Below are positions 7,544-15,806 of a stretch of DNA of 24,118 nt, in pieces; the first letter of the stretch is position 1; each line of letters starts with the position of its first letter. The notes beneath the pieces are model-generated. The model had not been told where the DNA came from. It ran no database searches and was given only the letters and a program-made list of their open reading frames with translations. Made by a program: the position numbers and the translations under genes. Origin of the DNA: an uncultured Collinsella sp. (lineage in GTDB: Bacteria > Actinomycetota > Coriobacteriia > Coriobacteriales > Coriobacteriaceae); NCBI GenBank assembly GCA_902491055.1, contig CABUGI010000021.1, forward strand, positions 1-24,118, written 5' to 3'.

Positions 7544-8308
7544 TTATGCGGTAATGACGGAGGTATAGGCGCGGAGGGCCTCGATGGTCCGGGGGTCTGC
7601 GTCCTCGTTAATGAATGCCGCGGTCATATCCTCCAGTGTGGTGAAAAGGCAGAAGTCGCGCCTTCCGACTTTTTCAGCATCTACAACAAGATAACGCTCC
7701 TGAGCTCGAGAAAGAGCGTCTGAGAGGACCATGGCTGCATCGGGACGAGAGCTAAAGACCTCGTTTCCAAAAATACCGGTTGCCGAGACGTAGGCCTTGG
7801 GAGCGGATAGACCGTAGGGGCCGCGGCCGTTGTATGGCATGGTGAAAACTCGCGTGTCGTGACGCATCATGCCACCAACAAAGAATAGATCTATATGTGG
7901 ATTGTCGGCTAGCAGGTTCAGCACGGGAAGACTGTTGGTGACGACGCGTATGTCCTCCTGGGGCAAATACGAACACATGAGCTCGAGAGTGGAGCCTCCA
8001 CCGAGAAAGATCGTATCGCCGGCTGAGACGGTTTGGGCGGCGGCTATAGCAGCGGCACGTTTCTGATCAACTTGAAAACGACGTTTCTCCTCATGCGGGG
8101 TCAAACGTGAAAGGGCTGTTCCGTGGGCGGAGTGTGGAAGCTGAGCCCCTCCGTGTACGCGCACAAGAAGGCCCTTGTCGGCAAGCTCGGCCAGGTCACG
8201 CCTGATGGTCATATCCGAAACAGATAGGGTATTAGATATCTCGTTTACCGATACCGAATGATGTTGATCGAGCAAGTCGAGAATGGCCTGCTGGCGTTCG
8301 GATTTCAT
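7544..8308 (-). CDS. DeoR/GlpR-family transcriptional regulator (second of a pair)
   Basis: The protein is 254 residues from the start MKSERQQAILDLL, chosen because GGGAG lies 9 bp upstream on the minus strand; an upstream in-frame ATG at 8326 would add six residues that overlap that site. Residues 1-57 are the winged helix-turn-helix (VSVNEISNTLSVSDMTIRRD), and the sensor domain holds LGGGSTLELMCSYL and VVDAEKVGRRDF. It is clearly related to the adjacent regulator but diverged from it throughout. It is read away from the PTS operon across a 272-bp intergenic region that holds repeated CGAAC boxes. It probably represses that operon and itself; how the work is divided between the two regulators is unknown. 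Confidence 0.91.
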   Translation of the reverse strand: MKSERQQAILDLLDQHHSVSVNEISNTLSVSDMTIRRDLAELADKGLLVRVHGGAQLPHSAHGTALSRLTPHEEKRRFQVDQKRAAAIAAAQTVSAGDTIFLGGGSTLELMCSYLPQEDIRVVTNSLPVLNLLADNPHIDLFFVGGMMRHDTRVFTMPYNGRGPYGLSAPKAYVSATGIFGNEVFSSRPDAAMVLSDALSRAQERYLVVDAEKVGRRDFCLFTTLEDMTAAFINEDADPRTIEALRAYTSVITA

Positions 8309-8580
8309 GAGTGCCGACTCCCTCATCGAGCGTTTGTTCTTATTTCAATGTAAACGAACAACATAAATAAACGCAAACCGTTCACGAAGGCACATTACCT
8401 TTCACCGGTCAAAACATAACGCTCACGGAAAAAACCATCAAATAGGAGGTAAATAGAGCTCATTCCAAAAATCATCTCTTGACCAATAAACAAATATAGA
8501 CGAACATAAACGAACATAAACGAACAGAACGAACAGAACGAACAGAACGAAGAGAATTAATAAGTATGAAAGGACAGAAG
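8309..8580. promoter_or_regulatory. Divergent control region between the DeoR pair and the PTS operon
   Basis: This A-rich stretch in otherwise GC-rich DNA holds no gene. Near the regulator side is a single AAACGAACA box (8352-8360) and a roughly inverted form, TTTGTTC (8333-8339). On the PTS side are six tandem repeats, annotated separately. TTGACC at 8479-8484 is a possible -35 box for the PTS operon, but no convincing -10 follows at 16-18 bp, as the repeats begin there. Overlap of the promoter with the repeats would suit repression. Confidence 0.6.
8501..8556 (+). promoter_or_regulatory. Six tandem CGAAC-type repeats, likely DeoR operator array
   Basis: Two units of CGAACATAAA (8501-8520) are followed by three of CGAACAGAA (8521-8547) and one CGAAGAGAA (8548-8556). 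Unit length of 9-10 bp is close to one DNA helical turn, so bound proteins would line up on one face. DeoR-family operators are often direct repeats of short A-rich boxes of this kind. The array ends 24 bp before the EIIA start. Binding by the adjacent regulators is inferred. Confidence 0.6.
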
Positions 8581-9021
8581 ATGCGTATCGGTGTCATCCT
8601 TGCAAGTCACGGAGAGTTCGCTCAGGCCGCCCTCGGCGCCGTCGAGATGATTGCGGGCAAGCAGCCTGATGTCATCGCTCTTGGTCTCACCGCCGAGAAG
8701 AGCCTGGAGTCTTTCGAGTCCGAGATGCGCGAGGCTTACGAGACCCTCAGCGCCGAGTGCGAACTCGTCGTCACCCTATGCGACATCTACGGCGGCACCC
8801 CATTCAACGTGACTACCCGCTGCCTGCTCAACGGCATGAACATGGTTGCCTACACTGGCCTGTCCATGCCCGTTGCGGTCGAGCTCCTGCTCACCCGCGA
8901 TGGCCTCGATTCCGCCGACGCGGTCCGTGCCCAGCTCACTGCCGCTCACGCCGGGGCCCAGCAGGAGATCAAGGCTCCCGCTCCGGCCGTGGAGGCAGAC
9001 GAGGACGATTTGGACCTCTAG
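8581..9021 (+). CDS. PTS mannose/N-acetylgalactosamine-family EIIA
   Basis: This 146-residue cytoplasmic protein takes phosphate from HPr and passes it to EIIB. The N-terminus MRIGVILASHGEFAQ carries the phosphorylated H10 of the ManX-type EIIA fold, and CDIYGGTPFN is the family's second conserved loop. I set the start at 8581, with AAAGGA 6 bp upstream; an ATG at 8566 would place that site within the coding sequence. The last 25 residues are Ala/Pro- and Asp/Glu-rich, resembling the linker that in other members joins EIIA to EIIB, but here the gene ends. It is the first gene of an operon ordered IIA, IIB, IIC, IID. Confidence 0.94.
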   Translation: MRIGVILASHGEFAQAALGAVEMIAGKQPDVIALGLTAEKSLESFESEMREAYETLSAECELVVTLCDIYGGTPFNVTTRCLLNGMNMVAYTGLSMPVAVELLLTRDGLDSADAVRAQLTAAHAGAQQEIKAPAPAVEADEDDLDL

Positions 9022-9045
9022 GCTCGTTAGCCCGTCGATTCGAGT

Positions 9046-9076
9046 GGCGCTCACCCGTATCCCCCGAGTGGGCGCC
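9046..9076 (+). other. Hairpin between EIIA and EIIB
   Basis: A 9-bp stem (9046-9054 with 9068-9076, one G-T pair) sits in the 117-bp gap between the two genes and has no T-run. It may protect or process the mRNA, or tune the ratio of EIIA to EIIB. Confidence 0.45.
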
Positions 9077-9138
9077 TCGATCGAGCAGAGCATTCGTAAA
9101 CGGTACTGAAGGAACGTACAAACGAAAAGGAGAACATC

Positions 9139-9615
9139 ATGGCACTCAAACTCGTCGACATCGATGACCGCCTGATCCACGGTCAGGTCGCCACCACTTG
9201 GATTCCCGACTTCGGCATCGAATCGGCAATCATTGTCTCGGATAAGGTCGCCAACGACCCCGTCCAGAAGTCCGTCGCCGGCCTCGCCGCCCCCGACATC
9301 AAGGTCTCCGTCTTCGGTGTCGAGAAGTTCATTGAGGTCCTCAAGAAGACCGAGCTCAAGAAGGCCACGATGGTGCTCTTCACCAACCCCATCGACGCCC
9401 TCAAGCTGCACGAGAACGGCTTGCCGTTCGACTACCTGAACGTCTCCGGCATGCGCTTCAACGAGCAGCGTCATCGCCTGCACAAGAACATGTCCGTCAC
9501 CGCCGAGGAAAAGGCCGCCTTCGAGGAGCTCATTGGCCTCGGCGTCGACTGCTGGATGCAGACCACCACGCGCGATTCCAAGGAGCCCGTGTCCGAGCTC
9601 CTCAAGAACTACTAA
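9139..9615 (+). CDS. PTS mannose/N-acetylgalactosamine-family EIIB
   Basis: This 158-residue cytoplasmic protein receives phosphate from EIIA and gives it to the sugar held by EIIC/EIID. The motif DDRLIHGQV with phospho-acceptor H14 lies at the expected place at the N-terminus, and the length is typical. AAAAGGAGA lies 5 bp before the ATG. Family substrates include mannose, N-acetylgalactosamine, galactosamine, sorbose and fructose. The aga-type remnant beside the operon favours an aminosugar, but the sequence of EIIB alone does not settle it. Confidence 0.95.
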   Translation: MALKLVDIDDRLIHGQVATTWIPDFGIESAIIVSDKVANDPVQKSVAGLAAPDIKVSVFGVEKFIEVLKKTELKKATMVLFTNPIDALKLHENGLPFDYLNVSGMRFNEQRHRLHKNMSVTAEEKAAFEELIGLGVDCWMQTTTRDSKEPVSELLKNY

Positions 9616-9629
9616 GTAAGTAACCATCT

Positions 9630-9675
9630 CCGGGCATGTGAACCCGGGGCGTGCCCATCGGAGGGAACGATGGGC
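9630..9675 (+). other. Two tandem hairpins between EIIB and EIIC
   Basis: A 5-bp stem (9630-9634 with 9643-9647) is followed by a perfect 8-bp stem (9653-9660 with 9668-9675, loop GAGGGAA). There is no T-run. The second hairpin ends 5 bp before the GGGAAGGAGAGG ribosome binding site of EIIC. Confidence 0.5.
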
Positions 9676-9695
9676 GAATAGGGAAGGAGAGGCTT

Positions 9696-10505
9696 ATGCT
9701 TCAGGCACTTCTGCTCGCCATCTGGGCGGGTCTGTGCACTTGGGACCAGTTCGGTCCCCACCTGGGCTTCCGCAAGCCCCTGCTGGCATCCGTCGGCGTC
9801 GGCATCATCCTCGGTGACATGACGACCGCCATCATGATCGGCGCGACCATGGAGCTCATGTGGCTCGGCGTCAACAACATCGGCGCTTATGTTCCGCCGG
9901 ATGTCATCTCCGGCACCATCGTCGGTGCCGCCCTGGGCATCATGGGTTCCACCGACACCGCCAGCGCCATCGCCCTGGCAGTCGCCATCGGCATCCCCAC
10001 CGCCACCTTGGTTCAGCAGCTGAACATCTTGGTCATGACCACTAACGTCTCGCTTGTCCACGGTGCCGACAAGGCCATCGAGTCCGGTAAGTTCAACGCC
10101 GTCAACAAGTTCTTCTGGACCGGCGCCCTGTGCTTCTTCCTGACCCGCGCCGTTCCCGTCTTCATCGCCACGGGCATCGGCTCCTTCGTGATCGAGGACA
10201 TCATGGCCTTCCTGCAGAACCAGGTTCCGTGGGTCCTCACCGGCTTCTCCACCGCCGGTGGCATGATGCCCGCCGTCGGTCTGGCCATGCTCCTCACCAT
10301 GATGATGAAGAAGAACATGTGGATCTTCCTGCTGCTCGGCTTTATCATGGCCGCCTTCCTCAACGTCCCGACCGTGGGCATCGCGCTCGCCGCTTGCGCC
10401 GCCGCCGGCGTGTGGGACGTCATTACCGAGGGCCAGAAGAATCAACCCGCCCCTGCCGCCGCCTCTGCCGCCGGCTCCGATGATGACGAGGAGTACGATC
10501 TCTAA
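9696..10505 (+). CDS. PTS mannose/N-acetylgalactosamine-family EIIC
   Basis: This 269-residue membrane protein (EII-Sor type) forms the sugar channel with EIID. It begins MLQALLLAIWAGLCTWDQFG and has the GATMELMWLGVNNIGAYVPPD region characteristic of this family, which contributes to the sugar site. GGGAAGGAGAGG lies just upstream of ATG 9696; an earlier in-frame ATG at 9651 would run through the intercistronic hairpin and is not supported. The C-terminus is an Ala/Pro run ending in SDDDEEYDL, an acidic tail. The stop codon shares its last base with the EIID start, so the two are translationally coupled. Confidence 0.94.
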   Translation: MLQALLLAIWAGLCTWDQFGPHLGFRKPLLASVGVGIILGDMTTAIMIGATMELMWLGVNNIGAYVPPDVISGTIVGAALGIMGSTDTASAIALAVAIGIPTATLVQQLNILVMTTNVSLVHGADKAIESGKFNAVNKFFWTGALCFFLTRAVPVFIATGIGSFVIEDIMAFLQNQVPWVLTGFSTAGGMMPAVGLAMLLTMMMKKNMWIFLLLGFIMAAFLNVPTVGIALAACAAAGVWDVITEGQKNQPAPAAASAAGSDDDEEYDL

Positions 10506-11335
10506 TGGGTAAGATCTCCAACTCCACCCTGAACAAGGTCCTGCTGCGCACCCAGGGTTGCCAATTCGCGCACAACTACGAGCGCATGCAGTCGCTGTCC
10601 CTGACCTACTGCTTTGCCCCTGTCCTCGAGGAGCTCTACAAGGACGCCCCCAAGGAGGAGCGCGTTAACGCCATGAAGCGCCACCTCGAGTACTTCAACA
10701 CCCACCCGCTCGCGATCCCCTTCATCCTTGGCATCACCGCCGCCCTGGAGGAGACCACGGATGAGGATCAGAAGGACACCGTCGTCGGCATCAAGACCTC
10801 CCTCATGGGTCCCTTCGCCGGCCTTGGTGACTCCCTGCTGAACCTCACCTGGTTCCCGATCGCCGGCTCCATCGGCGCATCTATGTGCGTCGACAACGGC
10901 TCCATTGTGGGTCCGCTCGTGATGCTCTTGCTCATCAACCTGCTGTACTGGCCGCTGAAGTACTTCGGCCTGCACAAGGGTTACGAGATGGGCATGGAGC
11001 TCGTCGAGAAGGCGGGCGTCCAGGTCTTCGACCGTCTGGGCAACCTCGCCAACGTGCTGGGCGTCATGGTCACCGGCGGCCTGATCGCCACGACCGTTAA
11101 GCTCAAGCTTGCCGTGCAGTTCGCCTTCGGTGAGGGTGACCCGCTGGTGCTCCAGGACCAGCTCGATAAGGTGTTGCCCTTCCTGCTGCCTGTCGTTCTG
11201 ACTTTCATCTGCTATCGCCTGCTCAAGAAGGGCCAGGGCAAGAACTCCGCCCAGATCATCATCGGTCTGATTGTGTTCTCCCTTGTGTTCGCCGCTATCG
11301 GTTTCTACTTCCCGGCGTTCAAGATCTTCGCCTAA
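10505..11335 (+). CDS. PTS mannose/N-acetylgalactosamine-family EIID
   Basis: The 276-residue protein is the second membrane component, unique to the mannose family. Typical features are the amphipathic N-terminus with RTQGCQFAHNYERMQSLS, then HLEYFNTHPLAIPFILGI, the KTSLMGPFAGLGDSLLN motif and C-terminal hydrophobic segments. It starts at the overlapping TAATG at 10503-10507. It completes a full IIA-IIB-IIC-IID set, so this PTS should work without outside EII domains. A strong hairpin follows the gene. Confidence 0.95.
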   Translation: MGKISNSTLNKVLLRTQGCQFAHNYERMQSLSLTYCFAPVLEELYKDAPKEERVNAMKRHLEYFNTHPLAIPFILGITAALEETTDEDQKDTVVGIKTSLMGPFAGLGDSLLNLTWFPIAGSIGASMCVDNGSIVGPLVMLLLINLLYWPLKYFGLHKGYEMGMELVEKAGVQVFDRLGNLANVLGVMVTGGLIATTVKLKLAVQFAFGEGDPLVLQDQLDKVLPFLLPVVLTFICYRLLKKGQGKNSAQIIIGLIVFSLVFAAIGFYFPAFKIFA

Positions 11336-11364
11336 TCGCGAGCTTATCAAAAGGCAAATCGTTT

Positions 11365-11398
11365 GATGCCCGCGCCCCGCATGCCGGGCGCGGGCATC
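11365..11398 (+). terminator. Perfect 13-bp hairpin after the PTS operon
   Basis: The arms 11365-11377 and 11386-11398 pair perfectly (11 of 13 in the GC-rich centre and base) around an 8-nt loop, followed by GTTGTC. The T-run is weak, so termination may be partial and some PTS transcripts may run on into the sulfatase gene 107 bp away. Confidence 0.6.
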
Positions 11399-11504
11399 GT
11401 TGTCTCATGTGCTCTCCATCGTGCGCGATCGGGGTGCGCTCCATTATGCCCATGTGCCTTTGGCGTATCGCCATCTGGCAAATCCAACTATCGAAAGGAT
11501 GCCA

Positions 11505-13001
11505 ATGAGAACCGTCCTCGTGCTCATGGATACTCTGCGTCGCGACGTCCTGTCGTGCTACAACCCCGCAACCGACGTCCAGACCCCCAATCTCGATGCC
11601 TTTGCCGAGCGTTCCTGCGTGTTCGACAACCACTGGATCGGCTCGGCTCCCTGCATGCCTGCCCGCCGCGACATCCTCACCGGTCGCTACAACTTCCTCG
11701 AGCGCCCCTGGGGCCCCATCGAGCCCTTCGATGTGACGCTGCCGGCCTGCCTGCGCGCGAACGGCAACTTCTGCCACATCACCACCGACCACTGCCACTA
11801 CCTACGCACCGGTGGCGAGGGCTACCTCCAGGAGTTCAACACCTGGGATTACTACCGCGGCCAGGAGGGCGACCCGTGGGTCAGCCGCATCGATGAGCCG
11901 AATAACATGCCCGAGACCTTCTACGGGCGCGTGCGCGAGCAGTACCAGAAGAACCGTCAGCTCTGGCCCAACGAAGAGGACATGCCGAGCCCCAAGACCT
12001 TCCAGTCCGCCTGCGACTGGATCGACGGCAATGCTGGGGCCGACGACTTCTTCCTTATGGTTGAGGCCTTCGACCCGCACGAGCCCTTCGATGTGCCCGA
12101 CAAGTACATGGAGATGTACGGCGGCACTGGCGAGCTCGACCGCGACTACTTCGAGATTCCTGAGTACAAGCGCGTCTCCGCCACCGACGTCAACAAGGGC
12201 GCGGAGGACTACCTGCAGCGCCGCTACAAGGCCCTCGTCACCATGACCGACCGCTGGTTTGGTAGGCTCATCGACAAGCTCGAGGAGCGCGGGATGCTGG
12301 ACGATACCATGGTCATGGTCACCACCGACCACGGCTATTTCCTGGGCGAGCGCGACTACATGGGCAAAAACTACATGCACCTGTATAACGAGCTCGCGCA
12401 TCTGCCGTTCATTGTGCACTTCCCGGGTAACGCCCGCGCCGGCGAGCATGCCCGCCAGCTCACTCAGGCAATCGACATCATGCCCACGGTGCTTGAGGCC
12501 CACGGCTGCGAGATTCCCGCAGATGTGTGCGGCACCTCCCTCGTGCCGCTCATGACGGATGCTGACGCGCCCACGCGTGGCTACGCCCTGTACGGCGTGC
12601 ACGCCATGACCGTCAACGTCACCGACGGCCGCTACACCTACTTCCGCGCGCCGGTCGCCGGCAACCAGCCGTGCTTCGAGTACACCGCACTGCCGCACAC
12701 CATCCGCAAAAAGATGGGTTCGGACTGCCCGGAGGAGATTGAGTGTGGCCGCTACTTCAAACGCACCAAGTACCCGCTGTTCAAGATCCCCTGTAAGAAG
12801 CCGGCCCAGATCGAGGGAGCCACGCCGCTCGCCGAGGTCGAGCAGACGATGCTGTTCGACCTTGAGAGTGACTACGGCCAGGTTAATAATCTCGCCGGCA
12901 AGGACGACCACGCCGAACAGCGCATGATTGACCTGCTGCTGCGCGGCCTGGAGGAGCATGAGTCCCCGGCCGAGCAAAAAGAGCGCCTGGGCTTGGCCTA
13001 A
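11505..13001 (+). CDS. Cytosolic Cys-type sulfatase (S1 family)
   Basis: The 498-residue enzyme hydrolyses sulfate esters. The active-site signature CMPAR, with C50 as the residue converted to formylglycine, follows the N-terminal LVLMDTLRRD metal-binding strand (D9). TTDHGYFLGE (D275, H276) supplies further calcium ligands, and K288 follows. There is no signal peptide, so it acts in the cytoplasm, unlike most gut-bacterial sulfatases, which are exported. AAAGGA lies 5 bp before ATG 11505 (ATG 11499 overlaps it). The gene sits after a sugar PTS and before the maturase that would activate it, so a PTS-imported sulfated sugar is the likely substrate. The exact sugar and sulfate position are unknown. 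Confidence 0.9.
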   Translation: MRTVLVLMDTLRRDVLSCYNPATDVQTPNLDAFAERSCVFDNHWIGSAPCMPARRDILTGRYNFLERPWGPIEPFDVTLPACLRANGNFCHITTDHCHYLRTGGEGYLQEFNTWDYYRGQEGDPWVSRIDEPNNMPETFYGRVREQYQKNRQLWPNEEDMPSPKTFQSACDWIDGNAGADDFFLMVEAFDPHEPFDVPDKYMEMYGGTGELDRDYFEIPEYKRVSATDVNKGAEDYLQRRYKALVTMTDRWFGRLIDKLEERGMLDDTMVMVTTDHGYFLGERDYMGKNYMHLYNELAHLPFIVHFPGNARAGEHARQLTQAIDIMPTVLEAHGCEIPADVCGTSLVPLMTDADAPTRGYALYGVHAMTVNVTDGRYTYFRAPVAGNQPCFEYTALPHTIRKKMGSDCPEEIECGRYFKRTKYPLFKIPCKKPAQIEGATPLAEVEQTMLFDLESDYGQVNNLAGKDDHAEQRMIDLLLRGLEEHESPAEQKERLGLA

Positions 13002-13020
13002 GATTCATGCGGTGATTGTG

Positions 13021-13065
13021 CGGGCCGGATGCGCCGCCTCGGGTAAGGAGGTGGTTTCCGGCCCG
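13021..13065 (+). other. Two-tier hairpin between sulfatase and maturase genes
   Basis: An outer 8-bp stem (13021-13028 with 13058-13065) encloses a 7-bp stem (13034-13040 with 13048-13054, one G-T pair). No T-run follows. It lies in the 103-bp gap and could slow transcription or stabilise the upstream mRNA. Confidence 0.45.
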
Positions 13066-13104
13066 ATGAGTGAGGGCTAGCCTGTGCGAAGGGGGGTATG
13101 TGCC

Positions 13105-14205
13105 ATGTGCGCGAAGCATATTGGCTTTTTGATAAAACCGGCATCGAGTGCTTGCAACATGCGGTGCAGGTACTGCTTTTACTGCGATGTCGCTGCTCAT
13201 CGCGAGGAGCGGAGCGCCCGCGTCATGGGCGAAGACGTGGCAAGTGCCATCATCGACCGTGCACTCGCCGTGGCGAGTGATGCGCACATTTCTTTCGCCT
13301 TCCAGGGCGGCGAGCCCACCCTGGCCGGCCTTGACTTCTTCCATTCGTTCGTCGCGCGGGTGGAGGAGCGCCGTGAGAACCAGCGGGTGAGCTGGGCGTT
13401 GCAGACCAACGGCTACCTGATCGAAGAGGAATGGGCCGAGTTCTTCCGCGAGCACGGGTTCCTCATCGGAGTCTCGGTTGACGCTTATCGCGACCAGCAC
13501 GATTCGATGCGTCCCGATGCGCACGGTGCCGCTACGTACGCGCGCGTCATGAGCGGCGTTCGCCTGCTGCGCGAGCGCGGCGTGGACGTCAACATACTCT
13601 CGGTCCTCACCTCGCAGATGGCGGCGCATCCACAGCGCGTCTTCTCCTTCATCAAGCAGGAGAAGATCACCCATATCCAGTTCATCCCGTGCCTGCCGGG
13701 CCTCGACGATGAGCGGGACACGTTCTCGCTCGACCCGCGTGCCTTCTCCTCGTTCTACCGCCGCTTGTTCGACTTGTGGTGGCGCGAGCTCGGTGCTGGG
13801 CGCTATGTGAGCATCTGGCTGTTCGAGAACGTCATGCAGATGGCGCTCGGGCAGTTTCCGTCGCAGTGCGGTATGCTCGGCCGCTGCGCTCCGCAGTTCG
13901 TGGTGGAAAGCGACGGTTCGGTGTATCCGTGCGACTTCTATGCGCTGGATGAGTACCGCGTGGGCGATATTCGCGTCGATTCCCTTGAGGCAATGGCGAC
14001 CTGTGAGACCATGCGCATGTTTTTGAACGAGCCGCGTCGCGATTGCGCGCGGTGCGCCGATTGCCCCTTTGAGGGCATTTGCCATCGCAACTGCAAGCGC
14101 CTGAACATCGCCTATTACGATGCGGGCTACTGCGGGCTGCGTGAGTTTTTGGAGTACGCCTATCCCGGCCTGCAGCGCGTGGCTCGCATGTTCACGCGGC
14201 GCTGA
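13105..14205 (+). CDS. Anaerobic sulfatase-maturing enzyme (radical SAM/SPASM)
   Basis: This 366-residue enzyme oxidises the active-site cysteine or serine of sulfatases to formylglycine without oxygen. The radical SAM cluster motif CNMRCRYC (C17, C21, C24) is at the N-terminus, followed by FQGGEPTLAG. The C-terminal SPASM region supplies ligands for two more iron-sulfur clusters: C255, C261, C276 (VYPCDFY), then C314, C317, C320, C326, C330 and C348. Length and motif order match anSME proteins. ATG 13105 has GAAGGGGGG 8 bp upstream, preferred over a GTG at 13084. Lying between two Cys-type sulfatases, its likely clients are these neighbours. Confidence 0.95.
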   Translation: MCAKHIGFLIKPASSACNMRCRYCFYCDVAAHREERSARVMGEDVASAIIDRALAVASDAHISFAFQGGEPTLAGLDFFHSFVARVEERRENQRVSWALQTNGYLIEEEWAEFFREHGFLIGVSVDAYRDQHDSMRPDAHGAATYARVMSGVRLLRERGVDVNILSVLTSQMAAHPQRVFSFIKQEKITHIQFIPCLPGLDDERDTFSLDPRAFSSFYRRLFDLWWRELGAGRYVSIWLFENVMQMALGQFPSQCGMLGRCAPQFVVESDGSVYPCDFYALDEYRVGDIRVDSLEAMATCETMRMFLNEPRRDCARCADCPFEGICHRNCKRLNIAYYDAGYCGLREFLEYAYPGLQRVARMFTRR

Positions 14206-14306
14206 TCCTGCCCGGGTTTTGCCTCGTCGTAGTTGTGTGGGGCTCTGCGCCCCTCCCGCCTTGACCACTCAATCTTCATCCCGTTCCCGTGAGTTTGGAG
14301 TTCCCT

Positions 14307-15791
14307 ATGCCCCAGCAACCCAACGTTCTCCTTATCATGTGCGACCAGATGCGCGGCGACTGCCTGGGTATCGACGGCCATCCGGACGTGCAGACGCCCT
14401 ACTTGGACACGCTCGCCGCCGACGGCATGCTGTTCGAGAACGCCTACTCCGCCTGCCCGAGTTGCATCCCGGCGCGCGCCGCCCTCTTTTGCGGCAAGAC
14501 GCCCGCGGGCACGGGCCGCGTGGGTTACCAGGACGGTATCGCGTGGGAGTACGACCATATGCTCGCGCAGGAGATGCGCGACGGCGGCTACCAGACCGCC
14601 GTGGTAGGCAAGATGCACGTGCATCCGCCGCGTTTGGGCTGCGGCTTCGAGCACATGCGCCTGCATGACGGCTACATCGGCCACTACCGCAAGGCGAACC
14701 TGCCGTACTGGATGCACCAGAACGTCTCCGACGACTACATGCGCTTCCTCAAAAATGAACTGGGCGAATTCGCCGACGTGAACGGTTCGGGCGTTGAGAA
14801 CAACTCCTGGATCACCCATCCCTGGGCCTACGAGGAGCGCCTGCACCCCACCAACTGGGTGGTGGACGAGTCCATCCGCTTTTTGGAGACCCGCGATCGC
14901 ACGCGCCCGTTCTTCCTCATGACGAGCTTCGTGCGGCCCCACCCGCCCTTCGACGCGCCGCAGACCTACTTCGATCTGTACCGCGACATGGAGCTGCGCG
15001 CGCCTGCCGCTGGCGATTGGGATGACGCCGATGCCACCGAGCGCGATGGCATGATCTTGGACAGCGTGCACGGCTGCCGCGACGCCGAGCTGCGCCGCGA
15101 GGCCATGGCGGGCTATTATGCCTGCATCACACATATGGACCACCAGATCGGCCGGCTCATCACGGCGCTCGAGAACGACGAGACCTACCACGACACCGTG
15201 ATCGTGTTCTGCTCCGACCACGGCGAGATGCTCTTTGACCACAGTCTCTTTCGCAAGGTGTTGCCCTACGAGGGCTCCGCGCGCATCCCCTTCATCGTGC
15301 ACGTGGGCAAAAACGTCGATGTGCCGGGCGGCGAGCGCGTTCGCGGCGCGAGCGAGAGCACGGTGGAACTCATGGACCTTATGCCCACCATCCTCGAGGC
15401 GTGCGACCTGCCCGTGCCCGAGGGCGTGGAGGGCGCCTCGCTCATGGGCGAGCTTACCGGCGCCGCGCCGCTGAACCGTGCATACCTGCACGGCGAGCAC
15501 AGCGGCAGCCGCGAGCAGTCCAACCAGTGGATCGTGACCCCGCATGACAAGTACATCTGGTTCACACGGACCGGGGTGGAGCAGTATTTCGACCTGGACG
15601 CCGATCCGCGTGAGGAGCACGACCTCATCGACGCTCCGGAGCGCGCCGCGCGCATCGCCGTGCTCCGTGCCTGCCTGATTGAGGAGCTCGCTGGTCGCGA
15701 AGAGGGATATGTTCGTGACGGCGAGTTGGTGGCGGGACGTGCGCCCGCCGTTATGCTTGAGCGCCCCCGGCCCTCGCGCCTCCAACGTTAA
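14307..15791 (+). CDS. Second cytosolic Cys-type sulfatase (S1 family)
   Basis: The 494-residue enzyme has the N-terminal strand NVLLIMCDQMRGDCLG with D13, the active-site CIPAR with C53, and FCSDHGEMLFDHSLFRK with D304, H305 and K317. It lacks a signal peptide. GGAG lies 6 bp before ATG 14307, preferred over an upstream GTG at 14289. Outside the shared motifs it differs strongly from the first sulfatase, so the two probably belong to different S1 subfamilies and remove different sulfates or act on different sugars. It lies 101 bp after the maturase and 15 bp before an unknown membrane-anchored protein. Confidence 0.91.
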   Translation: MPQQPNVLLIMCDQMRGDCLGIDGHPDVQTPYLDTLAADGMLFENAYSACPSCIPARAALFCGKTPAGTGRVGYQDGIAWEYDHMLAQEMRDGGYQTAVVGKMHVHPPRLGCGFEHMRLHDGYIGHYRKANLPYWMHQNVSDDYMRFLKNELGEFADVNGSGVENNSWITHPWAYEERLHPTNWVVDESIRFLETRDRTRPFFLMTSFVRPHPPFDAPQTYFDLYRDMELRAPAAGDWDDADATERDGMILDSVHGCRDAELRREAMAGYYACITHMDHQIGRLITALENDETYHDTVIVFCSDHGEMLFDHSLFRKVLPYEGSARIPFIVHVGKNVDVPGGERVRGASESTVELMDLMPTILEACDLPVPEGVEGASLMGELTGAAPLNRAYLHGEHSGSREQSNQWIVTPHDKYIWFTRTGVEQYFDLDADPREEHDLIDAPERAARIAVLRACLIEELAGREEGYVRDGELVAGRAPAVMLERPRPSRLQR

Positions 15792-15806
15792 GAGAAAGGC
15801 CTATCC

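Noticed and set aside
8501..8556. A CRISPR array
   Set aside because: Units are 9-10 bp with no spacers and there are no cas genes.
12883..15785. Long minus-strand frames (461 and 541 codons) opposite the maturase and second sulfatase
   Set aside because: The plus-strand genes have clear catalytic motifs and ribosome binding sites; the minus frames have neither.
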